Shown here: piece by piece, positions 17,101 to 26,271 of the stretch | How the letters are laid out: each line of letters opens with the position of its first letter | How positions within the stretch are numbered: position 1 is the stretch's first letter | NCBI RefSeq assembly: GCF_002158995.1 | Contig: NZ_LOHF01000019.1 | Coordinates: forward strand, 29,546-86,070 | Reading direction: 5' to 3' | From: Pseudomonas caspiana | GTDB taxonomy: Bacteria; Pseudomonadota; Gammaproteobacteria; Pseudomonadales; Pseudomonadaceae | DNA: 56,525 nt | Made by a program: the position numbers and the translations under genes | Notes under the pieces: model-generated | What the model was told of the DNA's origin: nothing | Databases searched by the model: none | The model's input: only the letters and a program-made list of their open reading frames with translations

Positions 17101-18243
17101 GTGAGCGAAACAGCCTTGCCTAAAGATGATTCTGAATCTGTGCTGACACCACCGACCCCCGATCCATTGCGGCCTGAGCGTCCAGCCGGGCGCAGTAACG
17201 GTCTGGTTGTGCTGGCCTTGTTGTTTGGCGTTGGAGGTATTGCTGTCGCCGGTTGGGGGGTATGGCAACTGCGCGCTGTTCAGGCCAGTCACCAACTGCA
17301 ACGTACGCAAATGCAGGACATCGCCGCGCAAACCCTGACGTTGCAAACCAGCGAGAAACAGCTCTCTGAGCGGCTGGCGCAACTTCCCCCTGCCGATGAG
17401 CTGGAAGAACGCCGTCGTCTGGTTGCGCAGTTGCAAGGCGATCAGCAGCGCTTGAGTCAACGACTGGAAACCGTACTCGGTGCCAGCCGCAAGGACTGGC
17501 GCCTTGCCGAGGCCGAGCATTTGCTGCGTCTGGCGAGCTTGCGTCTGTCTGCATTGCAGGACATCAACAGCGCTCAGGCGCTGGTGCAGGGCGCTGATGA
17601 AATTCTTCGTGAGCAGGATGATCCCGGATCATTTGCTGCCCGGGACCAACTGGCGAAAAGCCTGGCATCACTGCGCAGCATCGACCAGCCGGACCGCACC
17701 GGGCTGTTTCTACAGCTCGCAGCGCTGCGTGATCAAGTTGCACAGCTCAATGAACTGGCCCCGGAATACAAAGACAAGGGTGAGTCGCTGCTGGGCCTGA
17801 CCAACGCCAAAAGCGAAGACAGTCATTTGGTGCAGTGGTGGAACGAGATATCTCACTACATTCGCATCGACTTCAATGCCGACAAGAACATCCGCCCATT
17901 ATTGGCCGGGCAAAGCCTCACCCAGGTTCGTCTGGCATTGAGCCTTGCGCTCGAGCAGGCACAGTGGGCCGCCCTGAATGGCCAGCCAGAAGTGTTTGAA
18001 CAGGCTTTGGCCGAAGCGAAAGAGGTGCTGCGCACCAACTTCAATCAGGATGACTCCCAGAGCAAGATGCTCTCCGCGCGGCTGGACGAACTTTCCAAAC
18101 AGCCGGTTTCGGTGATGACGCCTGACCTTGCGCAGAGCCTCAGCGCCGTTCAGGCCTACCTTGAGCGGCGTCATGCCTCGGCCGATGCGCCGGGTGCCGT
18201 GAACAGCCAACCCGCTGAAGCCCGTCAGGGGACGAGCCCATGA
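17101..18243 (+). CDS. hemX: HemX-like membrane protein (uroporphyrin-III C-methyltransferase-like)
   Basis: The 380-residue product has a cytoplasmic proline-rich N terminus, a single membrane helix (LVVLALLFGVGGIAVAGWGV, about residues 36-55), then a long periplasmic coiled-coil and helical domain rich in Gln and Leu. The methyltransferase label often given to this family is misleading, because no SAM-binding motifs are visible; its role in heme synthesis is unproven. The GTG at 17101 is chosen because AAAGGA lies seven bases upstream; a longer frame back into hemD lacks a site. Its stop overlaps hemY (ATGA). Confidence 0.9.
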   Translation: MSETALPKDDSESVLTPPTPDPLRPERPAGRSNGLVVLALLFGVGGIAVAGWGVWQLRAVQASHQLQRTQMQDIAAQTLTLQTSEKQLSERLAQLPPADELEERRRLVAQLQGDQQRLSQRLETVLGASRKDWRLAEAEHLLRLASLRLSALQDINSAQALVQGADEILREQDDPGSFAARDQLAKSLASLRSIDQPDRTGLFLQLAALRDQVAQLNELAPEYKDKGESLLGLTNAKSEDSHLVQWWNEISHYIRIDFNADKNIRPLLAGQSLTQVRLALSLALEQAQWAALNGQPEVFEQALAEAKEVLRTNFNQDDSQSKMLSARLDELSKQPVSVMTPDLAQSLSAVQAYLERRHASADAPGAVNSQPAEARQGTSP

Positions 18244-19484
18244 AACGTGCCTATGTGCTGTTGTTCATCGCCATTGCCGTAGCTGCGGCGATTGGTGTGG
18301 CGATTGCCGAGCATTCCGGCTACGTCCTGATCGCTTATAAAAACTTCCGCTATGAATCCAGCCTCTGGGCCACGCTAGGCCTGCTGTTTGCCATCTGGCT
18401 GGTGCTGGTCGTGGTGCGTCTGCTGGTCCGTCTGCTCACAGCGTCCGGCTCAGTTGCCAATCCATGGTCGCGGCGCAACCGCAGCCGCCGTGTGCAGGTT
18501 GCAATCGAGCAAGGACAGATGGATCTGGTCGAGGGTCGTTGGGCCAGCGCACAACGTCATCTGCATCGTGCCGCCGAGGCAGAACCGCAACCGTTGCTTT
18601 ACTACCTTGGCGCCGCTCGCGCTGCCAACGAGCAAGGTCGTTACGATGAAAGCGACAGCTTGTTGGAGCGCGCACTCGAGCGTCAGCCCCAAGCAGAGCT
18701 GGCGATTGCACTAAGTCACGCCCAGTTGCAGCAAGACCGAGGCGACACCGATGGTGCGCTGGTTACCTTGCAGGCCATGAACGAGCGTCATCCACATAAC
18801 GCGCAAATCCTGCGTCAGCTACAGCGCTTGTATCGTCAGCGCGGCGAATGGTCTGCGTTGATCAAGCTGATGCCTGAATTGCGCAAGGACAAGGTTCTGC
18901 CACCTCAAGAACTGGCAGAGCTGGAGCGCCGTGCCTGGGGTGAAAACCTCACGCTGGCGGCTTACCGCGAGCAGGAAGACGACGGCAGCTCGGCTGGCCT
19001 GCCCGGTCTGGATAACGCCTGGAAAGGTCTGACCTCGGCGCAACGTCAGGAGCCACAGCTGGTGTTGGCCTACGCTGAACAACTGCGTCGATTGGGTGCG
19101 GACGCGCAAGCTGAAGAAGCACTGCGTAGTGCGCTCAAGCGTGAATACAACAGCCATCTTGCTCGTCTGTATGGCCTGGTGCGCGGCAGTGATCCGGGGC
19201 GCCAGCTCCAGACGGCAGAGGGTTGGCTGAAAAATCATCCTGACGATCCGAGCTTGTTGCTGACGCTGGGACGGTTGTGTCTGCAAAGCAGTTTGTGGGG
19301 CAAGGCACGTGATTATCTGGAGGCCAGTCTGCGTTTGCAGCGCAATCCGGAAACCTGTGCCGAGCTGGCTCGTCTGCTGGGTCAACTGGGTGAGACCGAG
19401 CGTAGCAATCAGCTTTTTCAGGAAGGCTTGAGCTTGCTCGACGAGCGCCTTCTGGCACGACCGCTTCCTGCGCTGGCAGGCTGA
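18240..19484 (+). CDS. hemY: HemY-like TPR membrane protein
   Basis: The 414-residue protein has two N-terminal membrane helices (about 5-30 and 39-62) forming the HemY_N domain, followed by TPR-like helical repeats through the rest of the chain (for example ARAANEQGRYDESDSLLERA and AELARLLGQLGETERSNQLF). It is the partner of HemX in proteobacterial hemCDXY operons. Despite the name it is not protoporphyrinogen oxidase. It probably scaffolds late heme-pathway enzymes at the membrane (inference from family). Confidence 0.93.
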   Translation: MKRAYVLLFIAIAVAAAIGVAIAEHSGYVLIAYKNFRYESSLWATLGLLFAIWLVLVVVRLLVRLLTASGSVANPWSRRNRSRRVQVAIEQGQMDLVEGRWASAQRHLHRAAEAEPQPLLYYLGAARAANEQGRYDESDSLLERALERQPQAELAIALSHAQLQQDRGDTDGALVTLQAMNERHPHNAQILRQLQRLYRQRGEWSALIKLMPELRKDKVLPPQELAELERRAWGENLTLAAYREQEDDGSSAGLPGLDNAWKGLTSAQRQEPQLVLAYAEQLRRLGADAQAEEALRSALKREYNSHLARLYGLVRGSDPGRQLQTAEGWLKNHPDDPSLLLTLGRLCLQSSLWGKARDYLEASLRLQRNPETCAELARLLGQLGETERSNQLFQEGLSLLDERLLARPLPALAG

Positions 19485-19714
19485 CAGGGTCAGCCAGAAG
19501 GGCTGTCTCTGCTATGGGGGCGCAGGCGGCAATGTAGGAAGAATCTTGGGTGTTCGCTCGTTGTAGGTAATTTCCTTCACGGGGCGGTGATGAAGCCGTC
19601 ATCCATTGTCTACTAATGCCCACCTAAACAGGGACGTATCCTTACGGCAGCGCCTTGAAAGGGGGTGACGCTTTCTCTACCGTAACTGCCTTCGTCTCTT
19701 GTTACGGATTTGCC

Positions 19715-20242
19715 ATGCAACTGGCTCACACGCGCTCCCTGTTTTTTCTGGTGTTCATTGCCTGCGCAATGATCATCGGCTCTGTTTTCTACTTGCAGTG
19801 TGTGGTCGGCCTCTCACCTTGCGTACTGTGCCTGTGGCAACGCGCAGCGCTTGCCGCCAGCGGCCTGGTGGCGTTGATCGCTACGCTTCATGCGCCAGAC
19901 CGTAAAGGGTGTCGCGCTTACAGTGTGATCATTCTGCTGCTGACGTTAGCCGGTGCTGCAATTGCTGGTGGCCAGGTGTGGCTGCAGACAGCATCCGCCG
20001 ATGAAACCATCGCGGTGATTGCCTGGGCTGAATGGCTGCTCGATACCGTTTCTCTGCACCATCTGGTCGACGGATTGCGGGGCGATGCCTCGATCTGCGC
20101 AGAAATTTCCTGGTCGTTGTTTGGCATCAGCTTGCCGGAGTGGAGTTTGCTGGCTTTCGTCGGGTTGGCGTTGCTCATGCTCAATGCGCTTTTCAGGGCT
20201 TCGGCCCGGGTTGTAACTGCCGAAAGTCGGGTCGAGGATTAA
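19715..20242 (+). CDS. dsbB: DsbB-family disulfide bond protein lacking one conserved cysteine
   Basis: The 175-residue four-helix membrane protein matches DsbB, which reoxidises DsbA and passes electrons to quinone. The first periplasmic loop has the CxxC pair Cys36-Cys39 (SPCVLCLWQR). The second loop normally has two more cysteines; here only Cys128 (DASICAEISW) is present and the partner position, after WLQTASADE, holds no cysteine. SLFGISLPEWSLLAF is a typical DsbB end. The ATG at 19715 gives normal length. In P. aeruginosa a second DsbB paralogue called DsbH lies between hemY and algQ (recalled), so this is probably that gene. Function may differ from classical DsbB. Confidence 0.88.
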   Translation: MQLAHTRSLFFLVFIACAMIIGSVFYLQCVVGLSPCVLCLWQRAALAASGLVALIATLHAPDRKGCRAYSVIILLLTLAGAAIAGGQVWLQTASADETIAVIAWAEWLLDTVSLHHLVDGLRGDASICAEISWSLFGISLPEWSLLAFVGLALLMLNALFRASARVVTAESRVED

Positions 20243-20421
20243 ACACTTGTATGAACTTTCTCTCCTGCGTACCTTGATGGGCTAGTCATGCGGGCATAAT
20301 CTGGCCCGCAAGCGTTATTGGAAATATGCATCATCTGTTGCCTATAAAGCCTGTGTCGTCCACCGACGAGCTCGAAACCAGGCCTGCACAGACTGCGTGC
20401 CCCTGAAGGGAAGAGATCATC

Positions 20422-20895
20422 ATGTTGGAAAGCTGTCAGAACGCGCAGGAACGCTGGGGTGGGGTCAATAAGCTGATTGATCGCTGGCTGCAGGAACGCC
20501 TTGAACTGGTCCGCGTCTACGATGCTCTCGGTGATACGCCCGAAGCGCTGGCTGCCGATCGTGAAGGCTTGCAGAAATTCTGTGAAGTGTTGGTCGATTA
20601 CGTTTCGGCCGGTCACTTTGAAATCTATGAACAGCTCAACAGCGAAGCCAAGGCATTCAATGATGAGCGTGGCCTTGAGCTGGCAGATACCATCTACCCG
20701 CGTCTGAAAGTCATTACCGAATCCGCGCTGGCCTTCAATGACCGTTGTGACAAAGGTGACTGCTCTGATTGCACCGTCGTTGCTGCGGAATTCAACAAGC
20801 TGGGTGGCTTGCTGCATGAGCGTTTCGAGTTGGAGGACTGCCTGATTGAGGTGCTTCACAACTCTCACAAGGAAGAAGCGGCTGCTCAAGCCTGA
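20422..20895 (+). CDS. algQ: Anti-sigma-70 factor AlgQ (Rsd family)
   Basis: Cytoplasmic Rsd/AlgQ protein that binds the housekeeping sigma factor RpoD and shifts polymerase toward alternative sigma factors; in Pseudomonas it also affects alginate and siderophore genes. The 157-residue helical protein starts MLESCQNAQERWGGVNKLID, with a WL.ER motif and a conserved C-terminal FELEDCLIEVLH. A GGAAGAG-type site precedes the ATG. A strong terminator follows 16 bases after the stop, so it is monocistronic or last in its transcript. Confidence 0.96.
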   Translation: MLESCQNAQERWGGVNKLIDRWLQERLELVRVYDALGDTPEALAADREGLQKFCEVLVDYVSAGHFEIYEQLNSEAKAFNDERGLELADTIYPRLKVITESALAFNDRCDKGDCSDCTVVAAEFNKLGGLLHERFELEDCLIEVLHNSHKEEAAAQA

Positions 20896-20911
20896 TGACT
20901 TCTGCGTGAAT

Positions 20912-20942
20912 AAAAAGGGGTGCCATTGGGCACCCCTTTTTC
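20912..20942 (+). terminator. Rho-independent terminator of algQ
   Basis: AAAAAGGGGTGCC, a four-base loop, then GGCACCCCTTTTT: a perfect GC-rich stem flanked by A and T runs. Confidence 0.92.
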
Positions 20943-20985
20943 GTTTCTTCGGAACTGTCGCGCAGCAACCACAGGATCTTTGGGG

Positions 20986-21043
20986 GCTGCCGAAGGCTGC
21001 GATCGCGATGTGCCAGGAGAAATGCTTCGCAGCCTTCGGCAGC
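20986..21043. repeat. Palindromic repeat, family 4 (GCTGCCGAAGGCTGCGA)
   Basis: A perfect 17-base arm GCTGCCGAAGGCTGCGA (20986-21002) has its exact reverse complement at 21027-21043. It lies between the convergent algQ and FKBP genes. It is the only copy of this type in the window; similar elements are common in fluorescent pseudomonads. Confidence 0.8.
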
Positions 21044-21097
21044 GCCTACAGAAAATCCATTTCAATCCAGTATTTTGGTGGCGTCTGGTGTTGGTTC

Positions 21098-21775
21098 CTA
21101 CTGCGACACCCCAACCAGTTCGATTTCAAACACCAGCGGCGTGAACGGGTCGATCAAGTCACCCGCGCCTTCTGCGCCGTAGGCTTCTGCAGAGGGAATG
21201 ACCAGACGCCATTTGGCACCGACGGGCATGTTTTGCAGCGCCGTAGTCCAGCCGCTAATCACGCTGTCGAGACGAAACCACTGCGGCTGGGCGCTCTGAT
21301 CGAAGACCGTACCATCTGGCAGGCGCCCGACGTAGCGAACCTGAACCCGGCCATCAGCACTTGGCTTGGGGCCTTTGCCAGCGACCAGTTCGGTCATCAA
21401 TATCCCGTCGGCCAACTCGGTGACACCGGGTTTGGCTTTTTCGCTGGCCATGAACTTCTGCTCACCTTCCATGGCGGCTTCGCTGAGCGGCTCGACGTTG
21501 CCTGACGCTTCGGCCTCGGCCACAGCGGCGTCATGTTCGCGAAGGATTTGCTCGATGCGCTCCTTTTTCAAAGCCAAAGGTTTGCCTTGATAGGACTGCT
21601 GCAAACCTTCGATCAAGGCAGGCAAATCAAGGTCCGGCACTTCCTGATGCAAGCGTTCGCCCAGGCTTGCGCCAAGGCTGTAAGCGAGATCGTGCGCCTC
21701 GCTGGAGGGGGCGGCCTGTACAGCCTGAACCACCGGCAACAAGACGAACAACGACGTTAACAGGTAGCGCGACAT
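21098..21775 (-). CDS. FKBP-type peptidyl-prolyl isomerase (FkpA/Mip-like)
   Basis: Periplasmic protein-folding enzyme. The 225-residue protein has a signal peptide (MSRYLLTSLFVLLPVVQAVQA), an N-terminal helical dimerisation domain (about 25-110, with DLAYSLGASLGERL), and a C-terminal FKBP domain with VQVRYVGRLPDGTVFDQS, a VISGWTTALQNMPVGAKW block and LVIPSAEAYG. The ATG at 21775 has GGAGAG just upstream and gives a clean signal peptide; a longer frame does not. It is convergent with algQ and divergent from algP, as in other pseudomonads. Confidence 0.93.
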   Translation of the reverse strand: MSRYLLTSLFVLLPVVQAVQAAPSSEAHDLAYSLGASLGERLHQEVPDLDLPALIEGLQQSYQGKPLALKKERIEQILREHDAAVAEAEASGNVEPLSEAAMEGEQKFMASEKAKPGVTELADGILMTELVAGKGPKPSADGRVQVRYVGRLPDGTVFDQSAQPQWFRLDSVISGWTTALQNMPVGAKWRLVIPSAEAYGAEGAGDLIDPFTPLVFEIELVGVSQ

Positions 21776-21991
21776 GAATGCTCTCCGGCCTGGGAAGGCA
21801 GCGATTATGCCAGTGCAATGGCCTTGTGGGACGGGTGTTTGAAGATGAATTTCGCGTGGGTTCGCAGTTGACTGCCACAAGCATTTATCCCCCTATGCAA
21901 CAGCGGACGTTTCGTACTGTCAAGATGCCCTAGCGGCGCTGCGGGCAGAGGTCTAGTATGAGCCGCAAATCAGTCAGCCTGGAGGTAAGTC

Positions 21992-23164
21992 ATGTCGGCC
22001 AAGAACAAGCCAGTAAATACTCCGTTGCATTTGCTACAACAGCTGTCGAGCAGCTTGCTCGAACACCTTGAAGACGCCTGCTCCCAAGCGCTGGCTGATG
22101 CGGAAAAACTGCTCGCCAAACTTGAAAAACAGCGTGGTAAAGCGCAGGAAAAACTGCACAAGTCGCGTACCAAATTGCAAGACGCAGCCACCGCTGGCAA
22201 AGCCAAGGCACAAGGCAAGGCCAAGTCCGCCGTTGCCGAACTCGAAGAGTTACTGGACGCGCTGAAAGAGCGCCAAAGCGAAACCCGCGGCTACATTCTG
22301 CAGCTCAAGCGTGATGCCCAGGAAAGCCTGAAACTGGCTCAAGGCATTGGCCGAGTCAAAGAAGCTGTCAGTAAGGCCCTGACCAGCCGTGCCGCTAAAC
22401 CGGCTCCAGCCAAAGCAGTACCGGCCAAGGCTGTCGCTGCCAAAGCCAAAGCTCCTGTTGCCAAAACCGTTGCTGCAAAAGCACCCGCAAAAACGGCGAC
22501 CAAAGCTCCAGCCAAAGCACCTGCCAAAGTAGCGGCCGCCAAGCCTGCCGCGAAGGCCCCCGCCAAAGCGCCAGCCAAGGCAACACCAGCCAAAGCAGCG
22601 GCAAAACCTGCCGCCAAAGCTCCGGCTGCTGCAGCAAAGCCAGTGAGCAAGCCAGCCGTTAAATCGGCAGCCAAAGCACCTGCCAAAACTGCCGCTGCAA
22701 AGCCAGCGTCAGCCGCTAAAGCGCCGGCTAAAACTACAGCAGCAAAACCTGTCGCCGCTAAAGCACCGGCCAAAACTGCAGCAGCTAAACCTGCAGCCGC
22801 TAAAGCGCCAGCCAAACCTGCCGCGGCCAAACCCGCTGCGAAGCCTGCCGTTAAAGCGCCTGCTGCCAGCGCAGCCAAGCCAGCGGCTAAAACCGTTGCC
22901 GCCAAGCCTACTGTGAAAGCACCGGCCAAGGCTCCAGTCAAAGCAGCTGCAAAGCCCGTCGCTAAACCAGCTGTTGCCAAGCCAGCAGCAGCGAAACCAG
23001 CAGTAAAGCCAGCCGCTAAACCTGCTGCTGCCAAACCAGCCGCTGCGAAGCCGGCAACACCTGCTGCTCCTGCTGCGACCCCAGCGCCTGCTGCGGCGCC
23101 CGCTGCACCAGCGACACCTGCGCCTTCGGCATCCAACAGCAGCACTCCAACCAGCGCTTCCTAA
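21992..23164 (+). CDS. algP: Histone H1-like regulator AlgP
   Basis: DNA-binding, histone-like protein reported to influence algD transcription in P. aeruginosa. The 390-residue protein has an N-terminal helical part (1-120) rich in charged coiled-coil residues (LADAEKLLAKLEKQRGKAQE) and a long low-complexity tail from about 130 built of Ala-Lys-Pro repeats of the form KPAA/KAPAK, followed by a final Ala-Pro stretch. GGAGG lies eight bases before the ATG. The tail is made of direct DNA repeats prone to slippage, so its length likely varies between strains. The stop overlaps the convergent gene at 23161 by four bases. Confidence 0.93.
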   Translation: MSAKNKPVNTPLHLLQQLSSSLLEHLEDACSQALADAEKLLAKLEKQRGKAQEKLHKSRTKLQDAATAGKAKAQGKAKSAVAELEELLDALKERQSETRGYILQLKRDAQESLKLAQGIGRVKEAVSKALTSRAAKPAPAKAVPAKAVAAKAKAPVAKTVAAKAPAKTATKAPAKAPAKVAAAKPAAKAPAKAPAKATPAKAAAKPAAKAPAAAAKPVSKPAVKSAAKAPAKTAAAKPASAAKAPAKTTAAKPVAAKAPAKTAAAKPAAAKAPAKPAAAKPAAKPAVKAPAASAAKPAAKTVAAKPTVKAPAKAPVKAAAKPVAKPAVAKPAAAKPAVKPAAKPAAAKPAAAKPATPAAPAATPAPAAAPAAPATPAPSASNSSTPTSAS

Positions 23165-23625
23165 GGCTGGTTCATCGCGACGCGCAGCACCTGCAGCGCG
23201 TCGTGATTTTGCCCGGCGGCCTCGCCCGCCAGGCAAATCAACCAATCCCCTTGCTCTGCCAATTTCTGTGCGGACCACTCCAGTGTGTGCGCTTCCAGCC
23301 TTGTCAGCAGTTCCCGTTCCGCTTCCAGCTCAAGTGCTTTGACTTGCTCACGTAGCACGCTCAAGGGTGTGTCGTGCTGAGCGCTATTGCGCCACTGCGT
23401 GCGTAATTCCCGAAGCGGGCGCACCACGTTGTCATGCCAGGGCGTGGCCAACTGTCCGATTTCCCTGACGCGTTCGTGAGTGCAAACGATGCCGCGCCGG
23501 GTCAGCCATACGCCGCACAACAGCAGGCAAACATTGGCGCCGCTGGCCTGCAGGCTCAGACACGCCTGTTCGACGCCGGGCCGGGCGTACAAATCGAGGG
23601 TGAAACTCCAAAGGTCTGAAGGCAT
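23161..23625 (-). CDS. TIGR02444 family protein
   Basis: A 154-residue protein beginning MPSDLWSFTLDLYARPGVEQACL and containing NVCLLLCGVWLTRRG and WHDNVVRPLRELRTQWR, the pattern of the TIGR02444 family usually found beside the ABC-F gene in pseudomonads. No catalytic motif or membrane helix is evident and the function is unknown. It runs convergent with algP, the two stops overlapping by four bases, and divergent from the ABC-F gene with about 45 bases between starts. Confidence 0.82.
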   Translation of the reverse strand: MPSDLWSFTLDLYARPGVEQACLSLQASGANVCLLLCGVWLTRRGIVCTHERVREIGQLATPWHDNVVRPLRELRTQWRNSAQHDTPLSVLREQVKALELEAERELLTRLEAHTLEWSAQKLAEQGDWLICLAGEAAGQNHDALQVLRVAMNQP

Positions 23626-23671
23626 AGTGCGCTACCTGTTTGAGACGAAGCTGGTAGACTCCGCCGCCATT

Positions 23672-25582
23672 ATGATTCGACTTCAAAGCCTTACCTTACA
23701 GCGTGGCCCGCAACGTCTGCTAGAAGACGCCGAGCTGACCCTGCACGCCGGTCAGAAAGCCGGCCTCATCGGTGCCAATGGCGCCGGTAAATCCAGCCTG
23801 TTCGCTTTGCTTCGGGGTGAATTGACCCCCGACGCCGGTGACTGTCTGCTACCTGCCGACTGGCGTATCGCGCATATGCGCCAAGAGGTCGACACCCTTG
23901 AGCGCATCGCCGTGGACTATGTCCTCGATGGCGACCTGCGTTTGCGCGAAGTGCAGCGCTTGCTGGTTGAAGCGGAGGCGGCTCAGGACGGCGCAGCCCA
24001 GGCGAGGATGCACTCGGAGCTCGACAGTGCCGATGGCTACACCGCCGATGCACGGGCACGCAAGCTGCTGGCCGGGCTGGGTTTTACCAACGAACAGATG
24101 GAAAAGCCGGTTGGAGATTTCTCCGGTGGCTGGCGGATGCGTCTGAACCTGGCGCAAGCCTTGATGTGCCCTTCGGATTTGTTGCTGCTCGACGAACCGA
24201 CCAACCACTTGGATCTCGATGCGATCCTGTGGCTGGAAGACTGGCTGAAAAGCTATCCGGGCACTCTGCTGCTGATTTCCCACGACAGGGATTTTCTGGA
24301 TGCCGTGGTCGACCATGTTGCCCACGTCGAGCAGCGCAAGATCACGCTTTATCGCGGCGGCTACAGTGCTTTCGAGCGCGCCCGTGCCGAGCGTCTGGCC
24401 CAGCAGCAACAGGCCTACGAGAAGCAGCAGGCGCAGCGCGCGCACATGGAAAAATTCATCACGCGCTTCAAGGCTCAGGCCACCAAAGCCAAGCAGGCCC
24501 AGAGCCGGATCAAGGCTCTGGAACGGATGGAAGAACTTTCCGCCGCGCATGTGGACTCGCCGTTCGACTTCACTTTCCGTGAGTCCAGCAAGATTTCCAG
24601 CCCGCTGCTGGATCTGTCTGATGCGCGTCTGGGTTATGGCGATCGGGCCGTGCTGGAGAAGGTCAAGTTGCAGTTGACCCCTGGCGCTCGCATTGGCTTG
24701 CTCGGGCCGAACGGCGCGGGTAAGTCGACACTGATCAAAAACCTGGCAGGTGAACTCGAACCCTTGAGCGGCCACATGGCTCGTGGCGAGAACACCGTGG
24801 TGGGTTACTTTGCCCAGCACCAGCTGGACTCGCTGGATGCCAAGGCCAGCCCAATGCTGCACCTGCAGCGTATCGGCCCGACAGAGCGTGAGCAGACGTT
24901 GCGTGATTTCCTCGGCGGTTTCGACTTCCGCGGCGGGCGCCTTGATGAGCCGGTACTGAATTTCTCGGGTGGTGAAAAAGCGCGTCTGGCTCTGGCCTTG
25001 ATCGCGTGGGACCGGCCGAACCTGTTGCTGCTCGATGAACCTACCAACCACCTGGATCTGGAAATGCGCCTGGCGTTGACCATGGCTCTTCAGGAATTCA
25101 GTGGCGCGGTACTGGTGGTCTCTCACGATCGGCATCTGCTCAAAAGCACGACCGATGACTTCCTGCTGGTCGCTGACGGCCGCGTTCAGGAGTTCGATGG
25201 CGATCTTGAAGACTACGCACGCTGGCTGGCTGATTACCGGCTGCGCAATGCGCCAGTCAGCAACACGCCGGTCAACGTCGACAAGACTGATAAAAAGGCC
25301 CAGCGCCAACAAGCGGCGGCGCTGCGTCAGCAGTTAGCCCCGCACAAAAAGCTGGCCGACAAACTTGAGCGCGACCTCGGCACGTTGCACGAGCGGCTTG
25401 CCAAGGTTGAAGCGGAGTTGGCCGACAGCGCCAATTACGAGGCGGCCAATAAAGACAAGTTGCGTGATTTACTGGCTGAACAAGCGAAGCTCAAAGTGAG
25501 TGAAGCCGAGCTGGAAGAGTCCTGGATGGAAGCTCTGGAGTTGCTGGAGTCCATGCAGGCTGAACTGGAAGCACTTTCGTGA
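23672..25582 (+). CDS. yheS: ABC-F ATPase, YheS type
   Basis: Soluble ribosome-associated ATPase with two ABC domains and no membrane part. The 636-residue protein has Walker A GANGAGKSS and GPNGAGKST, signatures FSGGWRMRLNLAQAL and FSGGEKARLALAL, two LLLDEPTNHLDLD blocks with following H-loops (SHDRDFL, SHDRHLL), and the interdomain P-site tRNA-interaction linker with a coiled coil (QRAHMEKFITRFKAQATKAK). Order and length fit E. coli YheS (637 residues) rather than Uup or EttA. A long extension upstream of the ATG at 23672 overlaps the divergent gene and is not used. mscS follows after 16 bases. Confidence 0.93.
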   Translation: MIRLQSLTLQRGPQRLLEDAELTLHAGQKAGLIGANGAGKSSLFALLRGELTPDAGDCLLPADWRIAHMRQEVDTLERIAVDYVLDGDLRLREVQRLLVEAEAAQDGAAQARMHSELDSADGYTADARARKLLAGLGFTNEQMEKPVGDFSGGWRMRLNLAQALMCPSDLLLLDEPTNHLDLDAILWLEDWLKSYPGTLLLISHDRDFLDAVVDHVAHVEQRKITLYRGGYSAFERARAERLAQQQQAYEKQQAQRAHMEKFITRFKAQATKAKQAQSRIKALERMEELSAAHVDSPFDFTFRESSKISSPLLDLSDARLGYGDRAVLEKVKLQLTPGARIGLLGPNGAGKSTLIKNLAGELEPLSGHMARGENTVVGYFAQHQLDSLDAKASPMLHLQRIGPTEREQTLRDFLGGFDFRGGRLDEPVLNFSGGEKARLALALIAWDRPNLLLLDEPTNHLDLEMRLALTMALQEFSGAVLVVSHDRHLLKSTTDDFLLVADGRVQEFDGDLEDYARWLADYRLRNAPVSNTPVNVDKTDKKAQRQQAAALRQQLAPHKKLADKLERDLGTLHERLAKVEAELADSANYEAANKDKLRDLLAEQAKLKVSEAELEESWMEALELLESMQAELEALS

Positions 25583-25598
25583 ACAAGGCGAGGGATTG

Positions 25599-26186
25599 AT
25601 GGACGCATTTGGATCACTGGTTCCGCCGCATTGGGTGGAGCCGATCTGGCTGGGGTTGCAGATCCTGTTGATCCTGGTCGCTGGTTACATGGCACAGCGG
25701 TTGGTTGGGCGCTTTCTCACCCGTCTCGGCGAGCGTTATCCGTTGCCGCCTGAGCTGCTGCTGCCACTGCGCGGCGGTTTGCGCTGGTTCATCATGGGCA
25801 GTGCGTTCGTGATCGTACTGGGTCAGCTGGGCGTTTCTGCCACCGTGTTGTGGACCGCGCTCTCAGGCTTCGTTGCGGTTGCCGCCGTGGCGTTCTTCGC
25901 TATGTGGAGTGTGCTGTCCAACCTGCTCTGCGCCGTTTTGATCTACACCATCGGCCCGTTTCGAATTGGCGATGTGGTCGAGCTGGTCGATACCCTCGAC
26001 AAGCCGGGCGTCAAAGGCCGAGTACTGGAAATCAATCTGATGTTCACCACGCTGATCGAGCCTGCCGAGGCCGGCGGCGCGCTGGTGCAGGTCCCCAATA
26101 GCCAGTTTTTCCAGAAGTCGGTGCGCCGTTGGCGCGGTACGGACGGCTTCCCGACCATTGCGGTCGATAAAACGCCGGAAAATTAA
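25599..26186 (+). CDS. Small MscS-family mechanosensitive channel
   Basis: A 195-residue inner-membrane protein with about three membrane helices (about 13-33, 60-82, 84-112) followed by a short MscS beta domain: SNLLCAVLIYTIGPFRIGDVVELVD, whose pore-helix-to-beta transition is typical, and VQVPNSQFFQKSVRRW. It lacks the large C-terminal cage domain of full MscS. It may relieve turgor under osmotic downshock. It is co-transcribed with the ABC-F gene (16-base gap) and ends at a hairpin terminator. Confidence 0.88.
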   Translation: MDAFGSLVPPHWVEPIWLGLQILLILVAGYMAQRLVGRFLTRLGERYPLPPELLLPLRGGLRWFIMGSAFVIVLGQLGVSATVLWTALSGFVAVAAVAFFAMWSVLSNLLCAVLIYTIGPFRIGDVVELVDTLDKPGVKGRVLEINLMFTTLIEPAEAGGALVQVPNSQFFQKSVRRWRGTDGFPTIAVDKTPEN

Positions 26187-26218
26187 TTTTCGCGTCAGCC
26201 CCTGCTGAACCTAGTCAA

Positions 26219-26257
26219 TTGCCCGAGAAGCTAATAGCTTATCGGGCATTGGTGTTT
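26219..26257 (+). terminator. Terminator after the mscS-type gene
   Basis: GCCCGA pairs with TCGGGC and an inner AAGCT with AGCTT around a three-base loop, followed by ATTGGTGTTT. It separates the ABC-F/mscS transcript from the LysE-type gene. Confidence 0.7.
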
Positions 26258-26271
26258 GTCCGAGGTGTGTG

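Noticed and set aside
23849..25312. 487-codon open frame opposite the ABC-F gene
   Set aside because: Antisense shadow of a clear ABC-F ATPase.
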